16,370 nucleotides of DNA from HXMU1420-2 sp040830545 (GCA_040830545.1 JBFOMB010000020.1:1-16370), one strand, 5' to 3'. Shown: positions 7,750 through 14,311, numbered from the stretch's first letter. Numbers and translations: made by a program. The notes: generated by a model not told the origin, from the sequence alone.

Positions 7750-7883
7750 CTTCCCTCCTCGCATACCAGCGTCGCGGCGAACTGTCTCAGAACCGCGGGG
7801 GAACAGCAATCGGATTCGTGCGGGGTCTTGTCAATGGTCTGCGGACTTGCCAGCGTCCGCGCAACCACGAACAGGAGTAGATA

Positions 7884-9020
7884 ATGACCGCCCCGATGCT
7901 GTTTTCGCCCTTGCAATTGCGCGATGTGATCATGCCAAACCGCTGCATGGTGTCCCCCATGTGCCAGTATTCCGCGACCGACGGGATCGCGAACAATTGG
8001 CATCTGGTGCATCTGGGCGGCTTTGTGAATGGCGGCTTTGGCGCCGTGATGCTGGAGGCGACCGCCGTCCTGCCCGAGGGGCGGATTACCCATGGCGATC
8101 TGGGGCTGTGGTCTGACGCCCATGCGGATGCGATGCGTCCCATTATCAATTTCATACGCGAAAACGGGGCCTTGGCGGGCATTCAGCTGGGTCATGCCGG
8201 GCGCAAAGCGTCGATGCAGCGACCCTGGCGGGGGAACGGACCGCTGGGTGAGGTGGATTTTGCTCTGGGCGATCATCCATGGGAGACCAAAGGCGCAAGT
8301 GCCGTTCCGGTCGATGAAGGCTGGCTGGTGCCGCAGGAAATGAGCCTTGCCGATATTGGCGACCTGATTGACGGTTTCGTGGCCGCAACCCGGCGCGCGG
8401 ATGATTTGGGATGTGATTTCATCGAGTTGCACGGCGCGCATGGCTACCTGTTGCAAAGCTGGCTGTCGCCTGCATCGAACCTGCGCGGGGATTCATACGG
8501 CGGTGATCTGGCCGGTCGGATGCGTTTGGCGCTGGAACTGGCCGAGGCCGTGCGCGGCGTCTGGCCGGATGGTAAGCCCTTGTTTTTCCGCGTGTCTTCC
8601 GTTGATGGCTTCCCCGGCGGGTGGGAGATCAGCGACAGTGTCGCGCTGGCCAAAGCGCTGAAAGAACGGGGCGTTGACGTGATCGATTGTTCTTCGGGTG
8701 GCAATCAGGGACGGACCAAGGTCAGCGCGGGTCGCACTCTGCCGCCGGGCTATCAGGTTGAATATGCGTCAGAAATCCGCGCCAAGGCCGATATTGCAAC
8801 GCAGGCCGTTGGCCTGATCCTTGACGGTGCGCAGGCCGAGGCGATCCTGCAAGCCGGTCAGGCGGACATCATTGCGCTGGGTCGCCAGGCCCTGTTCGAC
8901 CCGTTCTGGCCCCGGCATCAGGCCTATCAAATGGGTATGAACAACTGGGGGGACTGGCCCGAGCAATATGGCTGGTGGCTGGAACGGCGGGAACCCAGCA
9001 TTCAGGCGATGAAAGACTGA
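7884..9020 (+). CDS. Old Yellow Enzyme family NADH:flavin oxidoreductase (YqjM/NamA-like)
   Basis: A 378-residue FMN TIM-barrel enzyme with AGGAG six bases before its ATG. Seen: SPMCQYS with C27 and Y29 (the redox-modulating Cys and the Tyr of the YqjM class), QLGHAGRKA (101-109) at the flavin, and ELHGAHGYL with H183 and H186 that bind the carbonyl of the substrate, plus Y188. These enzymes reduce the C=C bond of alpha,beta-unsaturated carbonyl compounds with NAD(P)H; the natural substrate is rarely known. It is divergent from the Mo hydroxylase operon across 134 bases, which suggests shared control. A short hairpin GCGGAC/GTCCGC (7841-7860) lies in that gap, 23 bases before the start. Confidence 0.94.
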   Translation: MTAPMLFSPLQLRDVIMPNRCMVSPMCQYSATDGIANNWHLVHLGGFVNGGFGAVMLEATAVLPEGRITHGDLGLWSDAHADAMRPIINFIRENGALAGIQLGHAGRKASMQRPWRGNGPLGEVDFALGDHPWETKGASAVPVDEGWLVPQEMSLADIGDLIDGFVAATRRADDLGCDFIELHGAHGYLLQSWLSPASNLRGDSYGGDLAGRMRLALELAEAVRGVWPDGKPLFFRVSSVDGFPGGWEISDSVALAKALKERGVDVIDCSSGGNQGRTKVSAGRTLPPGYQVEYASEIRAKADIATQAVGLILDGAQAEAILQAGQADIIALGRQALFDPFWPRHQAYQMGMNNWGDWPEQYGWWLERREPSIQAMKD

Positions 9021-9074
9021 CTTACCCCGTTTTGTACAAAAATTCAGAGCGACTTACCCCAAAACGAGGTAAGT
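9019..9074. promoter_or_regulatory. Cluster of inverted and direct repeats upstream of the cupin gene
   Basis: The 7-mer ACTTACC occurs at 9020-9026 and 9052-9058 (as exact 10-base direct repeats GACTTACCCC), and its reverse complement GGTAAGT at 9068-9074. The first copy extends to a 13-base near-perfect inverted repeat with 9061-9073 (CTTACCCCGTTTT against AAAACGAGGTAAG, 12 of 13). A perfect 10-bp palindrome TTTGTACAAA sits at 9031-9040. The region starts right after the ene-reductase stop and ends 26 bases before the cupin ATG. It could be an operator array or a pair of alternative RNA hairpins; there is no T-run for a normal terminator. Confidence 0.6.
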
Positions 9075-9100
9075 TTGCGTGAGCTTCAGGGAGAGCCAAG

Positions 9101-9508
9101 ATGCAGATTTACCCAGCGGGCAGCCGCCCCAGCCGCAAGGCAGGCCCGGACCATTTCACCGGAACCGTCTGGCAGGACCCAATCATCAGCGCACCCGACC
9201 CGGCCCGGATCAACGCCCTGCGTGTGGCCTTTGAACCCGGCGCGCGGACGGCGTGGCACTGGCACCCCTACGGGCAAACGCTGCATGTGACGGATGGGGT
9301 TGGACTGGTTTGCTTGCGCGGTGAAGCCCCCCGCCAGATTCGCCCCGGAGACACCGTGTGGATCCCGCCAGAGGTCGAGCACTGGCACGGGGCCTCCCCG
9401 GACGTGGCGATGGTGCATCTGGCCCTGCAAGAAGCCAAGGACGGCACGCCGGCTGTCTGGCTGGAGCATGTGTCGGATGAAGACTACGCCATCACACCTG
9501 TAGGCTGA
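9101..9508 (+). CDS. Small single-domain cupin, hydroxynitrile lyase/Mn-cupin-like
   Basis: A 135-residue cupin with GGGAG seven to eight bases before its ATG. Motif 1 reads GARTAWHWHPYGQTLHVTDG and gives ligands H53, H55 and Q59; motif 2 reads PGDTVWIPPEVEHWHGA and gives H94. Gln in place of the usual Glu is typical of the subgroup containing the bacterial (R)-selective hydroxynitrile lyases. From memory, the HxHxxxQ...H pattern and neighbouring H96 and H106 fit that group closely. Many members of the subgroup are orphan cupins linked to carboxymuconolactone decarboxylase-like proteins, so physiological lyase activity is not implied. Cytoplasmic, metal-dependent. It follows the ene-reductase gene by 80 bases on the same strand, separated by a repeat-rich putative control region. 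Confidence 0.88.
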   Translation: MQIYPAGSRPSRKAGPDHFTGTVWQDPIISAPDPARINALRVAFEPGARTAWHWHPYGQTLHVTDGVGLVCLRGEAPRQIRPGDTVWIPPEVEHWHGASPDVAMVHLALQEAKDGTPAVWLEHVSDEDYAITPVG

Positions 9509-9524
9509 GACGCCTCGCCTGCCC

Positions 9525-9588
9525 CTTCATTGTTCTCAAAGTACTCCGGGGTGAATTGCCCGGAACGGGCAAGAGGGGCAGCGCCCCT
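9525..9588 (+). repeat. 3'-end repeat element, copy 2
   Basis: CTTCATTGTTC (9525-9535) is followed by AAAGTACTCCGGGG and two hairpins, TTGCCCG-GAA-CGGGCAA (9556-9572) and AGGGGC-AGC-GCCCCT (9574-9588). It starts 17 bases after the cupin stop and points the same way as that gene. Its inner hairpin differs fully in sequence from copies 1 and 3 while keeping the pairing, which argues that the structure is maintained. Confidence 0.86.
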
Positions 9589-9611
9589 CCCTTGCCTCAG
9601 CCACCGACCCA

Positions 9612-9668
9612 ATCCCGGGCTTGACCCGGGATCTCGGTATACCAGAGGCCCCGGGTCAAGCCCGGGGC
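9612..9668. repeat. Bimodular palindromic repeat, two CCCGGG hairpins in inverse orientation
   Basis: Hairpin one is ATCCCGGG-CTTGA-CCCGGGAT (9612-9632); hairpin two is GCCCCGGG-TCAAG-CCCGGGGC (9648-9668). Each has an 8-bp perfect stem, and the loops are reverse complements. The two arms are centred on the perfect palindrome GGTATACC (9636-9643), so the whole block is one large inverted repeat able to form either two small hairpins or one long cruciform. It lies between the convergent cupin and nitroreductase genes. The single copy at 1955-1975 is the same hairpin. This organisation recalls the paired REP units of other bacteria. Confidence 0.85.
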
Positions 9669-9718
9669 TGCGGGTGTGTGCTGCCTTCAGCCGGATACTA
9701 TTTTGCAGATGTGGCTAT

Positions 9719-9746
9719 GAGTATTTTGGAACAATGAAGGGGCAGG
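9719..9746 (-). repeat. 3'-end repeat element, copy 4, partial, minus strand
   Basis: The reverse complement of this stretch reads CTGCCCCTTCATTGTTC and continues AAAATACTC, matching the front of copies 1 to 3. It directly abuts the stop codon of the minus-strand nitroreductase gene and points in its direction. The GC hairpins of the full element are missing; the next hairpins downstream are those of the CCCGGG block at 9612-9668. Confidence 0.75.
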
Positions 9747-10583
9747 TCAGGTGAGGTTGAAACCTTTGTTCTTAATGAACGCGCCGAAATCTGTGCGTTC
9801 GGGGGCGGCGTATTGGCGGGTTTTATCGTCTGACCAGGTATAGGGGCTTGCCGTTCCAAACCGATCTGGCTGGCGTTGGGCGGTCATGGGGCGATGCGCG
9901 TGGCGGGCGGCGTCGTAGGTTTCGATTTGGGATTGCAGGTTTGGGTCGCTGTAGCGGTCCATATGCACCGTGGTGTCGAACGGCAGACGCATGGAGATGC
10001 GGGGTTTTGGGAATTCCGGATAGCCCACCGCAAGCGCGGCGACCGCAAAGACGTGGTCTGGCAGGTTCAGGTGTGCACTGACTTCGGCGGACCGGTTGCG
10101 GATTGTGCTGATCGGGCAGCAACCGAGTCCTGCGGCCTCGGCCGCGTGGATGAAGCTGCTGAGCGCGATGCCTGCATCAAGTGAGGCGTTGAAAAATGCA
10201 TCCAGATGGTCGTTCACAAACTCCCGGCCCCGCCAGTCATGCATGTGCCGCTGCCGCGCATTGTTGGCACAGAACACCAGCAGGGCGGGCGCATTCGCGA
10301 TCCAGTCCTGCCCGATCAGAAGCGACTTGATCGCTGCCAGTTGCGCGGGGTCCTGCAGCAGGATGATGTCGCGCTGTTGCAGGTCGCTTTTTGAAGGCGC
10401 GGCCAAGGCAACGGCACAAAGCGCGCGCAGCAGGTCGGTGGGCACCGGGTCCGGGCGGAACCAGCGGCAAGACCCGCGCGCGGCCATTTGTGCGAGCGTT
10501 TCGTTCTCCGCCAGATTATCCGGCAGATCGACAGGTGATCCGAACCGTTCGGTCAATGCGTCCCGCAGGTTCTGTTCGCTCAT
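9747..10583 (-). CDS. Nitroreductase-family FMN oxidoreductase
   Basis: A 278-residue protein. The ATG at 10583 (MSEQNLRDAL) was chosen because GAGAGG lies seven bases upstream and the longer frame would run into the sulfatase promoter. Nitroreductase-fold signatures: a basic FMN-phosphate segment (SCRWFRPDPVPTDLLRALC), ALAAPSKSDLQQRDIIL (60-75), and AAEAAGLGCCPISTIRN (147-163) in the C-terminal flavin and dimer region. The C-terminal 60 residues form an NfsA-like extension rich in charged residues. Relatives reduce nitroaromatics, quinones or flavins with NAD(P)H; the natural substrate here is not evident. The gene is divergent from the sulfatase gene (127-base gap) and convergent with the cupin gene. 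Confidence 0.9.
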   Translation of the reverse strand: MSEQNLRDALTERFGSPVDLPDNLAENETLAQMAARGSCRWFRPDPVPTDLLRALCAVALAAPSKSDLQQRDIILLQDPAQLAAIKSLLIGQDWIANAPALLVFCANNARQRHMHDWRGREFVNDHLDAFFNASLDAGIALSSFIHAAEAAGLGCCPISTIRNRSAEVSAHLNLPDHVFAVAALAVGYPEFPKPRISMRLPFDTTVHMDRYSDPNLQSQIETYDAARHAHRPMTAQRQPDRFGTASPYTWSDDKTRQYAAPERTDFGAFIKNKGFNLT

Positions 10584-10661
10584 ACCGGTGCCTCTCTCAT
10601 CTGACCCCGGCACCATGCCGCGCGCTTTGACGGGGAACAAGCCAGCGTGACGGTTGACCTT

Positions 10662-10678
10662 TCCGGTCCGTCCGGTCC
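10662..10678. promoter_or_regulatory. Tandem repeat TCCGGTCC-G-TCCGGTCC in the nitroreductase/sulfatase divergent promoter
   Basis: Two exact copies of TCCGGTCC, separated by one base, lie directly after TTGACC (10654-10659), which resembles a -35 box for the sulfatase gene; no good -10 hexamer is visible at the right distance. The repeat may be a regulator site, but an 8-mer in GC-rich DNA could arise by chance. Confidence 0.3.
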
Positions 10679-10710
10679 CAATGCACAGGCACCCTACGGA
10701 AAGGCCGCCC

Positions 10711-12234
10711 ATGACCCGCCCCAACATCCTGCTTATCTCTGCCGATCAACAGCGCGCGGATTGCTTTGGTTTCATGGGGCGCAACGTCAAGACGCCGCAT
10801 CTGGATCGGCTGGCGGCGGATGGCACACATTTCAACGCCTGCATCACGCCTTGTGTCGTATGTCAGCCTGCGCGCGCGTCGATCCTGACGGGGCAGCATT
10901 GCCGGACCCATGGCGTGCATGACAACGGGATCGACCTGGACCCGGCCGTGGGGGAAAAGGGATTTGCCGGGGCGATGGCGGCGGCGGGGTATGACACCAG
11001 CTATTTCGGCAAGGCGCATTTTTCGACCTATCACACGTTTCAGCCGACCGGGACGCCGGAATGCCTGAAGTCCTCGGACCAGTATGGAGAGGACTGGAAC
11101 GGGCCGTATATGGGGTTCAACCATGTGGAGCTGATGTTGGTGGGGCACAATTGGTGGGCACCGGAAACGCCACCCTTTGGCCAGCATTATGAACGATTTT
11201 ATCATCGGGACGGGCGCGGCGACGAGCGCACCAAAGCGATGTGGGAAAATGCGGGCGATACCAAGGACGCCGCACAGACCTGGCATTCGAAGCTGCCGGT
11301 GGCCTATCACAACTCGACCTGGACAGCGGATCGCGCGATTGAGTGGCTGTCCCATGGGCGCGGGGATGCCCCGTTCTGCACCTGGGTCAGCTTCCCCGAC
11401 CCGCACCACCCGTTTGATGCGCCGGAACCCTGGTCGCGCCTGCATGATCCGGCCGAGGTGGACCTGCCCCCGCATCGCACGCGCAGTTTCGAAGGGCGGC
11501 CCTGGTGGCACGAAAAGGTGCTGACCGCGGAGCCGACGGGCAGCAAGGAAGGGGCTGAAATCCGCAAGGCCTATAGCCGCATTCCGCCGCAAAGCGACGA
11601 CCAACTGCGCGAAATCATTGCCAACACCTACGGGCAGATCGCGCTGATCGATCACAATGTGGGCCGTATCCTGATCGCGCTGGACGAGCTGGGGATCGCG
11701 GACAATACGATTGTCATCTACATTTCGGACCATGGTGATTGGCTGGGGGATCATGGGCTGATCCTGAAAGGGCCGATGCATTATGATGGGCTGTTGCGTG
11801 TGCCGATGATTGTGCGCGGGCCCGGCGTGCCTGCGGGCAAACGGGTGGAGGACCCTGTGTCCACCATCGACCTTGGCCCGACCTTTTGTGACTATGGGAA
11901 GGCGAGCGCCTTGCAGACACAGCATGGGGCATCCCTGCGCCCGCTGATCGAGGGGGACGGCACGCGCGACTTTGCCTATAACGAATGGGAGCTGCTGCCG
12001 ACGCGGGCCGGTGTGGGGCTGAGCCTGCGGACGGTGCGGACAAAGGATTTCAAGCTGACCGTGGATATGCAGTCCGGTGCGGGTGAAATGTATGATCTGG
12101 CCAAAGACCCGCACGAATTGACCAACTTGTTCGACGGCGCGGACCATGAGGCCCGCAAGGCTGAGTTGATGGCGATGATCGCGGCCCGGCCCGATGACGC
12201 TGGCCCTGTTCGTGAACAGGTGGGCATGGCATAA
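10711..12234 (+). CDS. Type I sulfatase (alkaline phosphatase superfamily, FGly-dependent)
   Basis: A 507-residue enzyme. The ATG at 10711 (MTRPNILLISADQQR) has AAGG six bases upstream and is preferred over an upstream in-frame ATG at 10654. Metal ligands of the N-terminal motif are in SADQQRAD (D12); the sulfatase signature is CQPARASILTG, with Cys51 as the residue converted to formylglycine; YFGKAHF gives the conserved Lys; SDHGDWLGDHG carries the C-terminal metal-binding Asp and His, and the following ILKGPMHYDGLLRVPMIVRGPG is typical of the family. No signal peptide is present, so it should act in the cytoplasm on an imported sulfate ester; phosphonate or phosphate diesters are also possible in this subgroup. 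Maturation needs a formylglycine-generating enzyme, not seen here. The RidA-family gene follows after seven bases. Confidence 0.94.
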   Translation: MTRPNILLISADQQRADCFGFMGRNVKTPHLDRLAADGTHFNACITPCVVCQPARASILTGQHCRTHGVHDNGIDLDPAVGEKGFAGAMAAAGYDTSYFGKAHFSTYHTFQPTGTPECLKSSDQYGEDWNGPYMGFNHVELMLVGHNWWAPETPPFGQHYERFYHRDGRGDERTKAMWENAGDTKDAAQTWHSKLPVAYHNSTWTADRAIEWLSHGRGDAPFCTWVSFPDPHHPFDAPEPWSRLHDPAEVDLPPHRTRSFEGRPWWHEKVLTAEPTGSKEGAEIRKAYSRIPPQSDDQLREIIANTYGQIALIDHNVGRILIALDELGIADNTIVIYISDHGDWLGDHGLILKGPMHYDGLLRVPMIVRGPGVPAGKRVEDPVSTIDLGPTFCDYGKASALQTQHGASLRPLIEGDGTRDFAYNEWELLPTRAGVGLSLRTVRTKDFKLTVDMQSGAGEMYDLAKDPHELTNLFDGADHEARKAELMAMIAARPDDAGPVREQVGMA

Positions 12235-12241
12235 CGGTGCC

Positions 12242-12634
12242 ATGTCCCAAATTGCCTTGTCCCCACCCGCCTTTGGCGGAGCGTCCGCTGCGCTGAACTT
12301 TTCCGCCGGTGTTGTTTCGAACGGCCATGTCTTTGTGACCGGAATGACCGGCAGCGCGCTGGATGGCAGCATGTCTGAGGATCCCGCCGAACAGTTCCGC
12401 AATGCGTGGGAAAAGATCGCGTTGGTTTTGGCCGAGGCCGGACTGGGGCTGGATACAATTGTCGAGATGACCACGTACCACATAGGCCTGCGCGACCATT
12501 TCGACCTGTTCGATCAGGTCCGGCTTGACCATCTTTCAGCGCCCTATCCCGCCTGGACCGCAGTCGAGGTGGCCGGGCTGCGCCGCGAAGGGGCCTTGGT
12601 GGAAATCCGTGTGATCGCTGCCCTTCCCGCCTGA
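12242..12634 (+). CDS. RidA/YjgF/UK114-family protein
   Basis: A 130-residue protein. The ATG at 12242 (MSQIALSPP) was chosen because it begins just after the sulfatase stop and the longer frame would only overlap the sulfatase gene. Family features: GHVFVTGMTG, AEQFRNAWEKIALVLAEAGLGLDTIVEMTTY, and the C-terminal PYPAWTAVEVAGLRREGALVEIRVIAAL with the Arg of the ligand pocket (in VEIR). RidA proper deaminates reactive enamine/imine intermediates; other subgroups have lost this or act in catabolic pathways. The seven-base gap to the sulfatase suggests one transcript. Its link with a sulfatase might mean clean-up of a reactive product, but this is inference. Copy 3 of the 3'-end repeat closes the unit. 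Confidence 0.92.
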   Translation: MSQIALSPPAFGGASAALNFSAGVVSNGHVFVTGMTGSALDGSMSEDPAEQFRNAWEKIALVLAEAGLGLDTIVEMTTYHIGLRDHFDLFDQVRLDHLSAPYPAWTAVEVAGLRREGALVEIRVIAALPA

Positions 12635-12648
12635 TCACACCACTTAAC

Positions 12649-12710
12649 CTTCATTGTTCCGAAAAACACTCCGGGGGAGTCGCGCAAGCGACGGGGGCAG
12701 CGCCCCTTTT
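12649..12710 (+). terminator. 3'-end repeat element, copy 3, with T-tract: likely terminator of the sulfatase-ridA unit
   Basis: CTTCATTGTTC (12649-12659), then ACACTCCGGGGGAG, hairpin GTCGC-GCAA-GCGAC (12679-12692) with a GNRA tetraloop, and hairpin GGGGC-AGC-GCCCC (12694-12706) followed by TTTT. It begins 14 bases after the RidA stop and points the same way. This is the copy that most resembles a true intrinsic terminator. Confidence 0.85.
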
Positions 12711-12768
12711 CCCTGTCCTTAGCGCGTATGCCGTGATCTTGTGAGCGCACAAACGGGCGGAGGGTGAC

Positions 12769-13629
12769 ATGACTTCAGTGCTGTATGAACGCGACGGGCG
12801 GATCGGGCGGATCACGTTGAACCGGCCCGACGTGATGAATGCGATCCATGACCAGCTTCCGGTGGAGTTGGCCGCGGCAGTGGCGGAGGCGGATGCGGAC
12901 CCGGATGTGCATGTGATGGTTCTGTCCGGTGCAGGGCGCGCGTTTTGCGCGGGCTATGACCTGACCTATTACGCCGAGGGCAATGGCAACGGGCAGGCCA
13001 CGCAGGACATGCCGTGGGACCCGATCCAGGATTACCGGTTCATGTGGACCAACACGCAGCACTTCATGAGCCTGTGGCGCGCGGTGAAACCGGTGATCTG
13101 CAAGGTGCATGGCTTTGCCGTGGCGGGTGGCAGCGATATTGCACTGTGCGCCGATCTGACGGTCATGGCCGAAGATGCGCAGATCGGCTACATGCCCGCC
13201 CGCGTCTGGGGCTGTCCGACGACAGCGATGTGGGTCTATCGGCTGGGGGCCGAACGTGCCAAGCGCATGCTGTTCACCGGGGACAAGATCACGGGACGAG
13301 AGGCGGCGGATATGGGGCTGGTGCTGGAAGCGGTTCCGGCAGACGGGCTGGACGACCGGGTCGAAGAACTGGCCGCGCGGATGACCGCCGTGCCGATCAA
13401 TCAGCTTGCCATGCAAAAGCTGGTTATCAATCAGGCCATCGAGCAAACCGGGATAATGCAAACGCAACGGCTCGCCACAATTTTCGACGGCATCACCCGG
13501 CACAGCCCCGAAGGCATCCATTTCAAGGAACGCGCCGAGGCCGTGGGATGGAAACAGGCGGTGGAAGAACGCGATCAGGGAACCTGGGACTGGACCCGGA
13601 ATGAGGAACTGCCCCGGTCGAACCGGTAG
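12769..13629 (+). CDS. Enoyl-CoA hydratase/isomerase (crotonase) family protein, atypical active site
   Basis: A 286-residue crotonase-fold protein with GGAGG five bases before its ATG. Oxyanion-hole segments are present: GRAFCAGYDL (56-65) and HGFAVAGGSDIALCADL (114-130). Compared with mammalian enoyl-CoA hydratase, the first catalytic Glu (in GGCEL) is Asp123 and the second (in QPEILLG) falls on Ala144 in MPARVWG, so ordinary hydration of enoyl-CoA is doubtful. Family members also isomerise, dehalogenate, hydrolyse or decarboxylate acyl-CoAs, using residues placed elsewhere in the pocket. An insertion around residues 68-95 (AEGNGNGQATQDMPWDP) lies between the oxyanion segments. The C-terminus is long and charged. 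The gene stands alone between a terminator and a convergent lipoprotein gene. Confidence 0.9.
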   Translation: MTSVLYERDGRIGRITLNRPDVMNAIHDQLPVELAAAVAEADADPDVHVMVLSGAGRAFCAGYDLTYYAEGNGNGQATQDMPWDPIQDYRFMWTNTQHFMSLWRAVKPVICKVHGFAVAGGSDIALCADLTVMAEDAQIGYMPARVWGCPTTAMWVYRLGAERAKRMLFTGDKITGREAADMGLVLEAVPADGLDDRVEELAARMTAVPINQLAMQKLVINQAIEQTGIMQTQRLATIFDGITRHSPEGIHFKERAEAVGWKQAVEERDQGTWDWTRNEELPRSNR

Positions 13630-13688
13630 GCTGTTGCCTTCCGAGTGACGAGTCGACACTTACGTTTCGGTTTCTCGTGGGTACACCT

Positions 13689-14249
13689 TCACCTTTGACG
13701 CTCCGCCACTCCGCGCAATATGTCCTCGACCGCTGGCACGGCTACGCGCGCGATTCTCAACGTCACGTGCTCCAATCTGGTCGGGTTTCTGATCCGCCCA
13801 CCCCAAAATCCCCGCCGTCCCCCGGCCGGTGACGTCGCCGAACCCGTAACCATGGCTCCGCCAGAGGCGACGTGGAACAACACGATATCCGCCGATCCGG
13901 TCTCCGGCCGAAACGTGACCACCAACAAGTAGTTGAACCGCTGTGCGCGTGCGTCTTCGATCATGGCTTCGGGCGACGAACGATATCCATAGGTCTGCGT
14001 TTGAACCAGTTGGGTTACGCTGCCAAACCCGCGTGTGCGCCCGGCCAAATCCTCCCACAGCGCTTTTTCTTCAGCACCGGGCGACTGCACGTCGCCATAG
14101 ACAACACGCGCAAAGGCGAAGCGGGCTGGCAAGTCAAACTTGGCCGGCGTTTTTGATGTGACAGGCACGGGTGGGGCGTCCCCGACAAAATGAGGTGCGG
14201 AACATGCGCAGAGCAGGACCATGAGACTGGCCAGAAAGATGGGTTTCAT
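13689..14249 (-). CDS. Lipoprotein of unknown function
   Basis: A 186-residue protein. The start chosen is ATG at 14249 (MKPIF), since GGAG lies six bases upstream; an ATG four codons earlier has none. Residues 1-16 are a lipoprotein signal ending LCAC, with Cys16 as the lipidated residue. The mature part has a Pro-rich linker (about 25-40), then an alpha/beta segment (ARFAFARVVYGDV, then SPEAMIEDARAQRFNYLLVVTFRPE) and a Gly-rich stretch SPAGGRRGFWGG (140-151). The family was not recognised. Serine follows the lipidated Cys, so outer-membrane sorting is expected. It is divergent from the DUF6502-like gene, and its promoter region contains one of two matching palindromes. Confidence 0.82.
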   Translation of the reverse strand: MKPIFLASLMVLLCACSAPHFVGDAPPVPVTSKTPAKFDLPARFAFARVVYGDVQSPGAEEKALWEDLAGRTRGFGSVTQLVQTQTYGYRSSPEAMIEDARAQRFNYLLVVTFRPETGSADIVLFHVASGGAMVTGSATSPAGGRRGFWGGRIRNPTRLEHVTLRIARVAVPAVEDILRGVAERQR

Positions 14250-14265
14250 GTGGGACTCCAAAGAA

Positions 14266-14280
14266 TGTGCAAATTACACA
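14266..14280. promoter_or_regulatory. Operator-like palindrome, site 1
   Basis: TGTGCAAATTACACA: two 7-base arms around a central A, six of seven pairs matching. It differs from site 2 (14312-14326) by one base in fifteen, and the centres are 46 bases apart. It lies 17 bases upstream of the lipoprotein start and touches the position expected for that gene's -10 box (a TTGACT -35-like hexamer is at 14305-14300 on the minus strand). A repressor binding here would block the lipoprotein promoter. Confidence 0.65.
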
Positions 14281-14311
14281 TTTTCGAATACCATTGCGAA
14301 GTCAAGGGAAA

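Noticed and set aside
7611..8456. 281-codon open frame on the minus strand spanning the divergent promoter
   Set aside because: It would cross two recognised gene starts and their ribosome binding sites and shows no domain.
9021..9073. Intrinsic terminator of the ene-reductase gene
   Set aside because: The stem is AT-containing with a long interior and no T-run follows in either direction, so a normal rho-independent terminator is not supported; it was kept as a regulatory candidate.
9612..9668. CRISPR-like repeat-spacer array
   Set aside because: Only two hairpin units in opposite orientation, with no regular spacers and no cas genes; it is a bimodular palindromic repeat.
10597..12483. 628-codon open frame on the minus strand
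   Set aside because: Antisense shadow of the sulfatase and RidA genes; no recognisable domain and atypical composition.
12775..13659. 294-codon open frame on the minus strand
   Set aside because: Antisense shadow of the crotonase gene; translation is His/Arg/Pro-rich without motifs.
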